DNA from: MSPOR6 sp964652195
Lineage (GTDB): Bacteria; Poribacteria; WGA-4E; WGA-3G
Assembly: GCA_964652195.1 (NCBI GenBank)
Contig: CAZZBB010000106.1
Span: forward strand, 1-64,000
DNA length: 64,000 bases
Reading direction: 5' to 3'
Shown here: piece after piece, positions 54,850-63,610 of the stretch
How positions within the stretch are numbered: position 1 is the stretch's first letter
Layout: each line of letters opens with the position of its first letter
Position numbers and translations under genes: made by a program
Notes under the pieces: model-generated
Databases searched by the model: none
Told to the model about the DNA's origin: nothing
Seen by the model: the letters and a program-made list of their open reading frames with translations, nothing else

Positions 54850-54878
54850 CTAATTAAGTTAGATTCAATCTACTTATG

Positions 54879-54913
54879 TATGTAAGCATCTGATAATGTA
54901 AGGTGCTTACATA
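54879..54913. terminator. Hairpin after groEL
   Basis: TATGTAAGCATCT (54879-54891) pairs with AGGTGCTTACATA (54901-54913), with one T-G pair, around a 9-nt loop. It lies 30 bp past the stop and separates groEL from the convergent zinc-ribbon gene, so it may serve both. Confidence 0.6.
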
Positions 54914-54950
54914 TTACAATAAGTATTTATTCACATAAAACTTATCTATC

Positions 54951-55397
54951 CTACCAACCACTATCCCAATCACAATCTAAACAAAACATCTCAGAAGGGC
55001 CTAAACACTGAATTCTGTTACTGCTACAGGATGGACATTCAGTTATATCATTCTTATCTTTTTCAGATTCACGAATGATGTTGAGATGGTAGACCTTCAT
55101 CATACCTGAATAACGATGCCCTAAAGGACATCTTATTATATTTGAACCCTCTTGTTCAAAACGTTCTATCATCTCTCTGAGAAATTTAAGCTGATGGTGA
55201 CAGATCGGACAGGGGTTAGGAACTAATTCTTTTACAACAACAATATCTGTGTCTTCAGAACGAACGGATAATGGGGGTAAGGCAAGTTGATTTTCAGCTG
55301 TGGCACTATCCGGACTATGACCTTTAGGGGATTTTAGTATTTCGGCAACAACCTTTTCATAACTCTCAGGACTCAGAATTACCGATGTTGGAACCAT
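54951..55397 (-). CDS. Zinc-ribbon protein with several Cys pairs
   Basis: 148 residues from ATG 55397, which has AAAGGTGG upstream; a TTG start five codons earlier is possible. Cysteine pairs: CPICHHQLKFL, CPLGHRYSG, CPSCSSNRIQC and CLDCDWDSGW, i.e. four zinc knuckle-like sites in the C-terminal half. A flexible N-terminal segment precedes them. It may be a DNA- or RNA-binding or structural protein. No known family is recognised. Confidence 0.6.
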   Translation of the reverse strand: MVPTSVILSPESYEKVVAEILKSPKGHSPDSATAENQLALPPLSVRSEDTDIVVVKELVPNPCPICHHQLKFLREMIERFEQEGSNIIRCPLGHRYSGMMKVYHLNIIRESEKDKNDITECPSCSSNRIQCLGPSEMFCLDCDWDSGW

Positions 55398-55711
55398 CGT
55401 TCCACCTTTCAAACTGGAAATAAGCTTATATATGCGATTTAAAATGATTCACTCCTCCTATATCGCAGTGTATCTGTTCTATATTGCAGTGTATCTGTTC
55501 CAAATCGGTATTATACCTAAGTATGGTTAAAATCTAATTGGCTAAAACATATGGGTTGCGATAAAAATCAATGTTATCAGTTACTTGCTTAAGTTAAAAC
55601 TGATAACTTACTTACGTCATTTTATGGTATGAATAATAAAAGAATAGAATCCAAGGACGTTGGATTCCCAGTCTACTCAAAAAACTGTCCTGTCTGAAAA
55701 ATAACAAAGTA
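55398..55711. other. Intergenic region
   Basis: About 310 bp without a recognised gene. A short tandem duplication, ATATTGCAGTGTATCTGTTC or a close variant, occurs near 55462-55500 (ATATCGCAGTGTATCTGTTC followed by ATATTGCAGTGTATCTGTTC). It lies just upstream of the zinc-ribbon gene and could be a repeat operator. Confidence 0.45.
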
Positions 55712-56098
55712 CTATTGACTCTGTATTTCAACCGGTTTTATAGCAGATTCATGTGCTAATAATTCTTCACGAGAACGGGATAGCGAGGAAGGACTACGCT
55801 GTTGTCGGTATATATCCTCAGATTGGTGTTTATATAGTATGATGTCATCACCATCCCGTTCAATATAATCTCCTGCCATAACAGTAGTCTCAGTTTTTCT
55901 CATACTTGTAATGAAATTTATTGATAATTTACCTGATTCAAGTAAATGTATCTTCCATCCATTCTCGGTTTTAACATGGTTAAAACTATGTGTAATATCT
56001 ATTGATTGTACTTGTTGTACATTAAAGACAATACCACTCTTCGGGTTGTTATCACTGTTTTCTACTTGATCTTCATTCACTTCGTTTTCGTTAGCCAT
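55712..56098 (-). CDS. Hypothetical 128-residue protein
   Basis: An acidic N-terminus (MANENEVNEDQVENSDN) precedes an all-beta-looking domain (IDITHSFNHVKTENGWKIHLLE...ETTVMAGDYIERDGDDIILYKH). A polar, Arg/Ser-rich tail follows. GAGGAAAG lies before the ATG. No signal peptide or enzyme motif is seen and no family is recognised. Confidence 0.5.
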   Translation of the reverse strand: MANENEVNEDQVENSDNNPKSGIVFNVQQVQSIDITHSFNHVKTENGWKIHLLESGKLSINFITSMRKTETTVMAGDYIERDGDDIILYKHQSEDIYRQQRSPSSLSRSREELLAHESAIKPVEIQSQ

Positions 56099-56183
56099 TT
56101 CTTTCCTCCTACCTATAATCGTATAATCAATTTTACCTAAACAGATAGATATTTGTCAAATCATTTTCTGTTTACACTATATA

Positions 56184-56375
56184 GGGTATGTAAAGTTTTT
56201 GGCATAAAAGCACTGGAAGGTATGTTCTTCGAATAACGATACGTTTGTAGTTAAGATCGGGGATCGGAATCCCCTGCTACAGAAGAAATGTAAGAATTGG
56301 GGATCGGAATCCCTCCCACAGAATAGCCTAATGATTAAATTAACGCCTATAGTGACAAAAACTTTACACACACCC
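56184..56375. mobile_element. MITE-like element, ~192 bp, with ISKra4-like ends
   Basis: Left end GGGTATGTAAAGTTTTTGGC (56184-56203) and right end (TGACAAAAACTTTACACACA, up to 56375) are inverted repeats, with TGTAAAGTTTTTG shared. The same end type flanks the ISKra4-like remnant at 20957-21603. The interior has no coding potential but contains two REP-like hairpins (56259-56280 and 56299-56319). It is a likely non-autonomous derivative of that IS. Confidence 0.6.
56259..56319. repeat. Two REP-like hairpins in tandem within the MITE
   Basis: GGGGAT-CGGA-ATCCCC followed by TGCTAC (56259-56280) and GGGGAT-CGGA-ATCCCT followed by CCCAC (56299-56319). On the minus strand these read GTAG or GTGG then a palindrome, the same arrangement as other hairpins in the window. 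Confidence 0.55.
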
Positions 56376-56391
56376 CTGTATATCAATCTGC

Positions 56392-56421
56392 TTGTATTGA
56401 TCAAGTAGTATATGCTATACT
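56392..56421 (+). promoter_or_regulatory. Promoter of the cyclase gene
   Basis: TTGTAT (56392-56397), 18 bp, TATACT (56416-56421), 37 bp before the ATG. It begins 16 bp after the right end of the MITE-like element. A GAGAG ribosome site (weak) precedes the ATG. Confidence 0.5.
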
Positions 56422-56458
56422 GTATATATCTTTGGAATAAAAAGAGAGAAAAAGATAG

Positions 56459-57139
56459 ATGACTTCTACCTTTCAAAATGTAATAGATTTATCATATATC
56501 GTAGATGAAAACAGTCCAAGAGAACTGCCGATTGACCCTGTCCATATCTATGACCAAGCAACATTAGAAAAAGACGGTTACTTTGAAAGCCGTGTTGATA
56601 TGTCAGGACATTGTTCAACACATATTGACACACCTTGCTTAATGTACCCAGATGGTTTCACCGTCGCTGAAATTCCGCAAGAAAAACTATACGGATCTGC
56701 AATATTAATGGATTTTTCAACAATAAAAAAACCGAAGGATTCTGTAACCGCAGCAGATATTCAGGATTGGATAGTTGAAAACGGTGATATTCCCAAGGAC
56801 AACATCGTCTTTATGCGGACCGGTATGGACAGATACGTTTATCAAGACAACTTCAACCGAGAATGGATTGGTTTCAGTGAGGATGCGGCAGAATTATTTG
56901 TAGAGAAAGGAATTAAGGTTATCGGTACAGATGCCTGTAGTATTGATGCTGTCGCAGGTCATCCCCCACTCCATGAGGGTCTACCCCCAGCTCATCTCGT
57001 TTTTCTTGGGGCGGGTATTCCTCATGTTGAAGATCTCTGCAACTTAAGCCAATTACCTACTCATTTTCAGGTAGTGATTGCACCACTCAAACTTGCTCGT
57101 AGTTCGGGCGCGCCAACCAGAGTTTTTGCATTCCTATAA
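56459..57139 (+). CDS. Cyclase family protein (kynurenine formamidase-like)
   Basis: 226 residues. The metal-binding motif is HCSTHIDTPCLMYPDG (a variant of HxGTHxDxPxH), and a second metal region contains GTDACSIDAVAGHPPLHEGLP. These mark the cyclase/KynB amidohydrolase family, which hydrolyses formamides or related amides. The first motif has Cys in place of Gly (HCSTH). Substrate is unknown. Confidence 0.8.
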   Translation: MTSTFQNVIDLSYIVDENSPRELPIDPVHIYDQATLEKDGYFESRVDMSGHCSTHIDTPCLMYPDGFTVAEIPQEKLYGSAILMDFSTIKKPKDSVTAADIQDWIVENGDIPKDNIVFMRTGMDRYVYQDNFNREWIGFSEDAAELFVEKGIKVIGTDACSIDAVAGHPPLHEGLPPAHLVFLGAGIPHVEDLCNLSQLPTHFQVVIAPLKLARSSGAPTRVFAFL

Positions 57140-57199
57140 TCTAAAATATAGTATAAATTCCATGTAATAGCATTATTGTCAACGCCTTATTCAGGTAAA

Positions 57200-58660
57200 A
57201 TGGAACTACATATCCCAGAACCACTCTTAACAACATTACATGAAATTGGGAATATTGCAGGTGAGAATGCGTATCTCGTAGGAGGATCGGTACGAGATCT
57301 ACTATTAAAAAGAGAAAACCTTGATATTGATATTGTTGTTGTAGGAGACGGAATTCAATTAGCAACAGAGATGCATAGAGTTTGGAAAGGGAAAATACAG
57401 GTTCATCATCAATTTGGCACTGCATCTGTTACACCAGAAAATCCAAGTAAACCAAAAGTTGACTTTGTCACAGCACGGTGCGAAACGTATAATAAATCTG
57501 GAACGTTACCTAAGGTAGTTCCTGGTTCAATTACAGATGATTTATATAGGAGAGATTTTACCATCAACGCATTGGCAATGAAGATAGATACATCCAACTT
57601 TGGAACTCTCATTGACAAGGTTAGTGGAATTGACGATCTCAGAAGCAGGACAATACAAGTACTCCACGAGAAAAGTTATACGGATGATCCGACGCGTATT
57701 TTTCGAGCGTTTAGGTATGCAGGTCGTTATAGTTTTAGCATTGCAGGATCAGATCGCAAGCTAATTAATGATGCTTTACCATATCTATCAGAAATCAGTG
57801 GTGAACGGATACGGAATGAAATAGATAGAGTTTTACTGGAACCAAACGCACCCCAAATACTAAATGAACTTACCAAAATCGGTATTTTTAGTACAATATC
57901 ACCACAATGGAAGATCCCACCCTCTTTCCCAGAAGATTTTCAGTTAGCACAAAAGGCAATTTCTTGGTCATCACAGAATATTAAAAGCGATCATATCTGT
58001 TCAAATATTATTCTTTGGATGACCTTATTTGGTATACATGACAAAAAAGGGATACCCGTATATATTATAGAATATCTATGTTTTAGATTGGTATTGGAAC
58101 ATAAACTTGGAAAAATTAATGGAGATATAAAACACAAACCATCTACAATTTCAACTAAAGAACTCAATACAATACATACATCAGAATTTGGCATTGATTT
58201 GTCAGAAAATATATCAATGGAACATCACAATGGAAAATGGTGTATAATTGACAATGAAAAGAAGAAAACTTTAGTATATGAAGATGGAATTACATATAAG
58301 ATTATATCGCCAATTACTACGTTTCAGTGCTTGTATTCTGTATTAGATTCATTAAATGCAACCATCACATCAAGTGAAATATATCGAATATTGAAGCCAT
58401 ATCCTCTTGAGCCATTGGTACTAAGTTTATCTGATCCTAATCTATCAAAGATACAACATGATAATATAAGAGAGTACTTATTAACTTTGAGATTTGTTCA
58501 ACCTGTAATTAATGGAAATGACTTAATACAGTGGGGTGAAAAACCAGGGAAAAACTTTGATTCTATACTCAAAACCATATTCTCAGAACAATTGGATGGT
58601 AACATTAGATCAAAGGTAGAAGCATATTCTTATTTTAAACAAAAAACAGGTAGAAGATAA
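57200..58660 (+). CDS. CCA tRNA nucleotidyltransferase/poly(A) polymerase
   Basis: 486 residues. The class II nucleotidyltransferase motifs are YLVGGSVRDLLL, the catalytic DxD in ENLDIDIVVVGDG, and RRDFTINALAM and DDPTRIFRAFRYAGR. It adds CCA to tRNA 3' ends or As to RNA; the two activities cannot be told apart from motifs alone. The start is ATG 57200 in place of an upstream TTG. The C-terminal part is unlike a standard HD domain and is not recognised. Confidence 0.85.
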   Translation: MELHIPEPLLTTLHEIGNIAGENAYLVGGSVRDLLLKRENLDIDIVVVGDGIQLATEMHRVWKGKIQVHHQFGTASVTPENPSKPKVDFVTARCETYNKSGTLPKVVPGSITDDLYRRDFTINALAMKIDTSNFGTLIDKVSGIDDLRSRTIQVLHEKSYTDDPTRIFRAFRYAGRYSFSIAGSDRKLINDALPYLSEISGERIRNEIDRVLLEPNAPQILNELTKIGIFSTISPQWKIPPSFPEDFQLAQKAISWSSQNIKSDHICSNIILWMTLFGIHDKKGIPVYIIEYLCFRLVLEHKLGKINGDIKHKPSTISTKELNTIHTSEFGIDLSENISMEHHNGKWCIIDNEKKKTLVYEDGITYKIISPITTFQCLYSVLDSLNATITSSEIYRILKPYPLEPLVLSLSDPNLSKIQHDNIREYLLTLRFVQPVINGNDLIQWGEKPGKNFDSILKTIFSEQLDGNIRSKVEAYSYFKQKTGRR

Positions 58661-58712
58661 ACTATCTTATAAGACAACACACAATTTGAAATTTACTATA
58701 CTATTATAATCT

Positions 58713-59396
58713 ATGTTATCAACAGCACAAATATACCAAGCGATCCTTATCGTTACACAATTCATCATACTCCTAACTTTCCATGAATGGGGGCATGCGA
58801 AATCAGCATATATGTTAGGGGATTCAACCGCACGTGATCAAGGACGTATGTCGCTGAATCCGGCTGTACATATTGATCCTATTGGCACACTGTTTCTTCC
58901 ACTAATTGGTTCATTATTTGGTGGAGGCTTCTTTGGTTGGGCAAAACCTGTACCTGTTAATCCATATAATCTCAAGAATCCCAGATTCGATATCATGTTA
59001 ATTGCTGCTGCCGGACCAGTGATGAATATCCTATTGACAATCGGGATTTTCATCATAATCAGAGTATTGGAATTAACCCTTAACTTGGCACCTCATTCAT
59101 CAAAAACATACTATGCTATTTACCAATTCCTGACGACCTCTGCTTTGATAAGTGTTTTCCTTGCAGTCTTTAATATGCTCCCGCTTTTTCCATTGGATGG
59201 ATTTAGCGTTGTTAACGGTTTATTACCGGAACGCGCATCACGTCAATTTTCAAAACTTGCCCCTTATGGTATGCCAATTTTAATGCTCTTGTTGTTTGTT
59301 CCATATATTATACGTGTCTACAATCCTCTTCAAATCATTGTTGTAATCAGTTTCGCTATTAATAACGGTATTGGAAAAATTATCGGTGTTTTTTAA
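58713..59396 (+). CDS. Site-2 protease (M50) family membrane protein
   Basis: 227 residues. The zinc site is HEWGH in the first helix and NMLPLFPLDGF in the later helix (the Asp ligand). GPVMNILLTI and GGFFGWAKPVPVNPYNL are family blocks. It is likely an intramembrane metalloprotease. The next gene, scpA, follows by 30 bp, an arrangement seen often in bacteria, so the cluster M50-scpA-scpB is probably transcribed together. Confidence 0.85.
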   Translation: MLSTAQIYQAILIVTQFIILLTFHEWGHAKSAYMLGDSTARDQGRMSLNPAVHIDPIGTLFLPLIGSLFGGGFFGWAKPVPVNPYNLKNPRFDIMLIAAAGPVMNILLTIGIFIIIRVLELTLNLAPHSSKTYYAIYQFLTTSALISVFLAVFNMLPLFPLDGFSVVNGLLPERASRQFSKLAPYGMPILMLLLFVPYIIRVYNPLQIIVVISFAINNGIGKIIGVF

Positions 59397-59426
59397 TTAA
59401 TTCCAAAATTCTAATAGTCTACAAGA

Positions 59427-60224
59427 ATGAATAATACAGTCTTAACAGATTCACACACTGCGAATCCAGTTCAACATCCGATATATTCTGTCAAGCTTGA
59501 TGTGTTTGAGGGACCACTTGACCTGCTGCTCCATCTAATTAAATCAGAGGAAATGGATATATATGATATCCAAATTACCCAAATAACAGATCGCTATTTG
59601 GAATATGTCAATCTCATGGAACAGTTAGACTTAGATGTGGCATCTGATTTCTTAGTTATGGCAGCGACTTTATTACATATTAAATCACAGAGTATTCTGC
59701 CACAAACTGTCCCAACTCCAGACAACCCAATTGGAAACCAAGAACAGCTTGTACAACAACTTCTGGAATACAAACGATATAAAGAAGCAGCACAGGTATT
59801 AGATGTATATGCTGAGCGACGGACATCTATTTTCAACAGGAGTGCTAATATTCATAGTGATTTACAAGATACACGTGCCTATGAGATAAAGGCGACACTT
59901 TTTGATCTCCTAACAGCATTCAAGAACATAAATGACCGAATTTCACAAGTTGAGCCTGATGAGGACATACAGCCAATTGAAGAGGAGACTTTTACAGTCG
60001 AAGAGAAAATTTCCTTTATTGAGAATCAATTAGAAAGTTCGGATCAACTCCTCTTTGAAGATCTATTTCCATTCACATCAAGTAAGATTAATCTGATTGT
60101 TACATTTCTTGCAGTTTTAGAACTCATACGAATTGGAAAAATTATCACTGTCCAAACAGGTTTATTTGAGAGTCTTTATATAGTGAAGGCAATGGATAAA
60201 GGAGATTCAACCTCAACATCATAG
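59427..60224 (+). CDS. scpA: Segregation and condensation protein A
   Basis: 265 residues. This kleisin subunit links SMC arms in the chromosome condensation complex. N-terminal YSVKLDVFEGPLDLLLHLIKSEEMDI is the family hallmark, followed by the helical DIQITQITDRYLEYVNL and LVMAATLLHIKSQSILP. The C-terminal winged-helix region (NLIVTFLAVLELIRIGKI) binds the SMC head. It is 15 bp before scpB. Confidence 0.9.
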   Translation: MNNTVLTDSHTANPVQHPIYSVKLDVFEGPLDLLLHLIKSEEMDIYDIQITQITDRYLEYVNLMEQLDLDVASDFLVMAATLLHIKSQSILPQTVPTPDNPIGNQEQLVQQLLEYKRYKEAAQVLDVYAERRTSIFNRSANIHSDLQDTRAYEIKATLFDLLTAFKNINDRISQVEPDEDIQPIEEETFTVEEKISFIENQLESSDQLLFEDLFPFTSSKINLIVTFLAVLELIRIGKIITVQTGLFESLYIVKAMDKGDSTSTS

Positions 60225-60239
60225 AGACAGGGAATTATT

Positions 60240-60869
60240 ATGGAAACTGAAGTATTAGAAGAATCTGAACAACAAACATCCAGACAGGATTCAGCTAATG
60301 AGACACTTGAATCTATATTGGAAGCTATACTGTTTGCTGCAAGTGAACCAATATCATTAAAGCAGTTTCAACATGCTATTCCCAAAACTAATATACGGAA
60401 TATACGGAAAGCACTCACCAAACTACAGTATGAATACCAAGAAATGGACCGTAGTTTCCATTTGATAGAAATTGCAAACGGCTTTCAAATTTGTTCAAAG
60501 CCAGAATATTCCGAGTGGATCCGTAAGTTTTATATTCAACAAGTTCGTGTCACACTTTCTCCATCCGCACTGGAAACACTCGCTATTGTAGCATATAAAC
60601 AACCCGTCACCCGTTCTGATGTTTCGAATATCCGAGGTGTAAATAGTGATAGTGTAATTAACGCACTCGTTGAAAAAGACCTTGTATGTGTATCCGGTAG
60701 GAAAGAGGGGGCTGGACGTTCACTATTATTCTCTACTACAGATACATTCCTGCAACAATTTGGATTGAAAGACAGGTCTGAATTACCATCCCTTGAGGAA
60801 ATAGAACAACTTCTTCCCACCTCCAATAGCATTGAGAGTATAAACGCAGTTCAAGAGGAATTAGAATGA
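60240..60869 (+). CDS. scpB: Segregation and condensation protein B
   Basis: 209 residues with two winged-helix domains. ESILEAILFAASEPISLKQF and ETLAIVAYKQPVTRSDVSNIRGVNSD are typical ScpB blocks. It binds ScpA to complete the SMC-ScpAB condensin. Its stop overlaps the thrC start by 4 bp (ATGA), so translation is coupled to threonine synthase. Confidence 0.9.
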   Translation: METEVLEESEQQTSRQDSANETLESILEAILFAASEPISLKQFQHAIPKTNIRNIRKALTKLQYEYQEMDRSFHLIEIANGFQICSKPEYSEWIRKFYIQQVRVTLSPSALETLAIVAYKQPVTRSDVSNIRGVNSDSVINALVEKDLVCVSGRKEGAGRSLLFSTTDTFLQQFGLKDRSELPSLEEIEQLLPTSNSIESINAVQEELE

Positions 60870-62191
60870 TGAATTACGACGCATGGTTTGAGTGTGATTT
60901 AGGATGTACCTATCCACTCAACGAAATTATCTATCGTTGTAAAAATTGTGATGGCCTATTACAAGTCAAACACGACATGGTCGCATTAAAAGAACGAAGT
61001 CCAGAAGATTGGAAAACCCTCTTCGAACAACGTTACATGCGTACAGAATATCCCTACGGTAGTGGTGTCTGGGGAAAAAAAGAACTCGTATGTCCAATTA
61101 TAGATAATGAGAATATCATCTCTATGTATGAAGGTGGAACAAATCTATTTTGGGCAGAACGGTTTGGGGATCAACTCGGGCTTACTGATCTGTGGATTAA
61201 GCAGTGTGGAAACAGTCACACAGGTTCATTCAAAGATCTTGGAATGACAGTTTTAGTTTCCATGGTAAACCAGATAATGTCAGAGTCTGGAAACATCCGG
61301 GCTGTTATGTGTGCCTCGACGGGCGATACCTCTGCATCATTAGCAGCTTATGCTTCAGCTGCAGGGATACCTGCAATTATCCTTCTTCCTAAAGAAAAAG
61401 TCACACGTGAGCAACTTATTCAACCTGTTGCTAATGGTGCCCTTACACTATCCCTTGAAACTGATTTTGATGGATGTATGGCTATCATCCAACAACTTGC
61501 TGCACGAAAGGATTTTTATCTCGCTAATTCTATCAACTCTTTACGAATTGAAGGTCAAAAAACTATCAGTATTGAAATCGTCCAACAGTTTAATTGGGAG
61601 GTACCAGATTGGATAATTATTCCGGGTGGAAATCTTGGGAACGTCTCTGCTCTTGGATTAGGTTTTCTCATGATGCGTCAATTAGGTATAATTGACAAAC
61701 TCCCAAGAATAGCCTGTGCACAAGCAGAACGGGCTAATCCACTTTACAGGAGTTATCAGACAGACTTCACAGAATTCCAGGCTATCACTGCTCAATCCAC
61801 CAAAGCAACAGCAATTCAGATTGGTAATCCTGTCTCTATTCATCGAGCAATACGCATATTGAAAAAGTTTGATGGAATTGTTGATCAGGCAACTGAAGAG
61901 GAATTGGCAGATGCTGCTGCAAGAGCTGATAGAACGGGTCTATTCAACTGTCCACATACCGGTGTTGCTTTGGCTGTCTTAATAAAAATGATTGCGAGAA
62001 AACAGATACAACCTGATGATAGAGTCATCGTTATCTCCACTGCAAACGGACTTAAATTTCCTGATTTCAAAGTTGGTTATCATAATGTGATTCCAAACCA
62101 ATCTCCACCACCTTACCTGAATCTTCCTTATGAATTAGAAGCAGATTATGAGACAGTTCTCAGACAAATTGATAATCATCTTGATTCATAA
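60866..62191 (+). CDS. thrC: Threonine synthase
   Basis: 441 residues. A short N-terminal zinc-finger-like lead (CDLGCTYPLNEIIYRCKNC) is followed by the PLP fold. The Schiff-base Lys is K123 in NSHTGSFKDLGMTV; GGNLGNVSA is the phosphate-binding loop. It converts O-phosphohomoserine to threonine. The tail (HNVIPNQSPPPYLNLP) is typical of this group. The start codon is fixed by the 4-bp overlap with scpB. Confidence 0.9.
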   Translation: MMNYDAWFECDLGCTYPLNEIIYRCKNCDGLLQVKHDMVALKERSPEDWKTLFEQRYMRTEYPYGSGVWGKKELVCPIIDNENIISMYEGGTNLFWAERFGDQLGLTDLWIKQCGNSHTGSFKDLGMTVLVSMVNQIMSESGNIRAVMCASTGDTSASLAAYASAAGIPAIILLPKEKVTREQLIQPVANGALTLSLETDFDGCMAIIQQLAARKDFYLANSINSLRIEGQKTISIEIVQQFNWEVPDWIIIPGGNLGNVSALGLGFLMMRQLGIIDKLPRIACAQAERANPLYRSYQTDFTEFQAITAQSTKATAIQIGNPVSIHRAIRILKKFDGIVDQATEEELADAAARADRTGLFNCPHTGVALAVLIKMIARKQIQPDDRVIVISTANGLKFPDFKVGYHNVIPNQSPPPYLNLPYELEADYETVLRQIDNHLDS

Positions 62192-62328
62192 CCTATCTAT
62201 CATTCTTAGGATTTCATGCACTTCACACCAGAAGGTTCAATCTCATCAAATCAATCACTGTCTAACCTAACCGTGTTAGTTTCTTGTTGTTATAGCAGAA
62301 TTCCTTTGTCATAACATAGCTTAAATAT

Positions 62329-62358
62329 TTGCAATATTAGGTTGAATTATGTTATAAT
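62329..62358 (+). promoter_or_regulatory. Promoter of xylA
   Basis: TTGCAA (62329-62334), 18 bp, TATAAT (62353-62358), 33 bp before the ATG, with TTTAGGAG as ribosome site. The sequence 62192-62328 before it shows no gene. Confidence 0.6.
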
Positions 62359-62390
62359 TTGGCAAAGAGAATTCATTTAGGAGATAATGC

Positions 62391-63560
62391 ATGTCAGATC
62401 AGTATCTGCCCAAACCTGAACATAAATTTACTTTCGGGTTATGGACAGTTGGAAACCCAGGCAGAGATCCTTTCGGAGATGTAGTCAGACCTACCTTAAA
62501 ACCTACCTACAGCGTTCAAAAGTTAAGTGAATTAGGGGCATACGGCGTTAACTTACACGATAACGACCTTGTTCCATTTGACGCCACACCTACAGAACGC
62601 GAAAAGATTGTTAATGAATTCAAAAAGGCACTGAGTGACCATGGAATGAAAGTTCCCATGGCAACTACCAACCTATTTTACCATCCAATTTTTAAAGATG
62701 GTGCCTTCACTTCTAACAATCCTAAGGTAAGAGCCTTTGCTATACAGAAAACGTTAAATGCTATAGATCTTGGTGTTGAACTCGGAGCAACAGTCTATGT
62801 GTTTTGGGGTGGTCGCGAAGGTGCTGAAGTCGATGCTGCTAAAGATGGTCCCGATACTGTTAAATGGAACCGCGAGGCGATGAACTATTTTACCCATTAT
62901 GTGAAAGACCAAGGGTATGATCTGAAGTTCGCATTAGAAGCAAAGCCTAATGAACCGCGTGGGGATATATATTTACCTACAACTGGTCATATGCTACATT
63001 TCATTGAAACTCTTGACCATCCAGAAATGGTAGGTGTTAACCCCGAATTTGCACATGAAACAATGGCAGGTTTGAGTTTTTTACATGGGGTGGCACAAGC
63101 CTATGAATCAGGTAAACTTTTCCACATTGACCTAAATGATCAGAAAATGAGTCGTTTCGACCAAGATCTTCGGTTTGGTTCAGAAAATATAAAAGCTGCA
63201 TTCTTTCTCGTAAAATTTCTTGAGGATGTCAACTGGGATGGCAATAGACATTTCGATGCACATGCCTATCGTACAGAAGATGAACAGGGTGTTTGGGATT
63301 TCGCTGCGGGTTGTATGCGGAGTTACCTGATTTTAAAAGAAAAAGCACAACGATTCAATGAAGATACTGAAATCCAAGGAATAATCTCTGACCTACGTAC
63401 CCGTGATCCTGAACTGGAATCTCTCATGGCAAACTATAGTGCTGAGAATGCTGCCAAACTAAGAAATAAAGACTTCCAACCAGATAAAATTGCTCAATTA
63501 GGTCTTGGCTACGAAAAGTTAGATCAACTTACCTTTGAGGTATTAACCGGCGTCAGATAA
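62391..63560 (+). CDS. xylA: Xylose isomerase
   Basis: 389 residues, the size of class I enzymes. It interconverts D-xylose and D-xylulose, and is often also active on glucose. Motifs: FTFGLWTVGNPGRDPFG, LHDNDLVPFD (His base region), YVFWGGREGAE (Glu and metal), ALEAKPNEPRGDIYLPT, and the metal ligands in VGVNPEFAHE and HIDLNDQKMSRFDQD. All expected metal ligands can be seen. A strong promoter precedes it. The next gene is cstA. Confidence 0.92.
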   Translation: MSDQYLPKPEHKFTFGLWTVGNPGRDPFGDVVRPTLKPTYSVQKLSELGAYGVNLHDNDLVPFDATPTEREKIVNEFKKALSDHGMKVPMATTNLFYHPIFKDGAFTSNNPKVRAFAIQKTLNAIDLGVELGATVYVFWGGREGAEVDAAKDGPDTVKWNREAMNYFTHYVKDQGYDLKFALEAKPNEPRGDIYLPTTGHMLHFIETLDHPEMVGVNPEFAHETMAGLSFLHGVAQAYESGKLFHIDLNDQKMSRFDQDLRFGSENIKAAFFLVKFLEDVNWDGNRHFDAHAYRTEDEQGVWDFAAGCMRSYLILKEKAQRFNEDTEIQGIISDLRTRDPELESLMANYSAENAAKLRNKDFQPDKIAQLGLGYEKLDQLTFEVLTGVR

Positions 63561-63610
63561 CTCTGTAATAGGTATCCACTATAAGGTATTGAAGAGTTGG
63601 AATATCGCCT

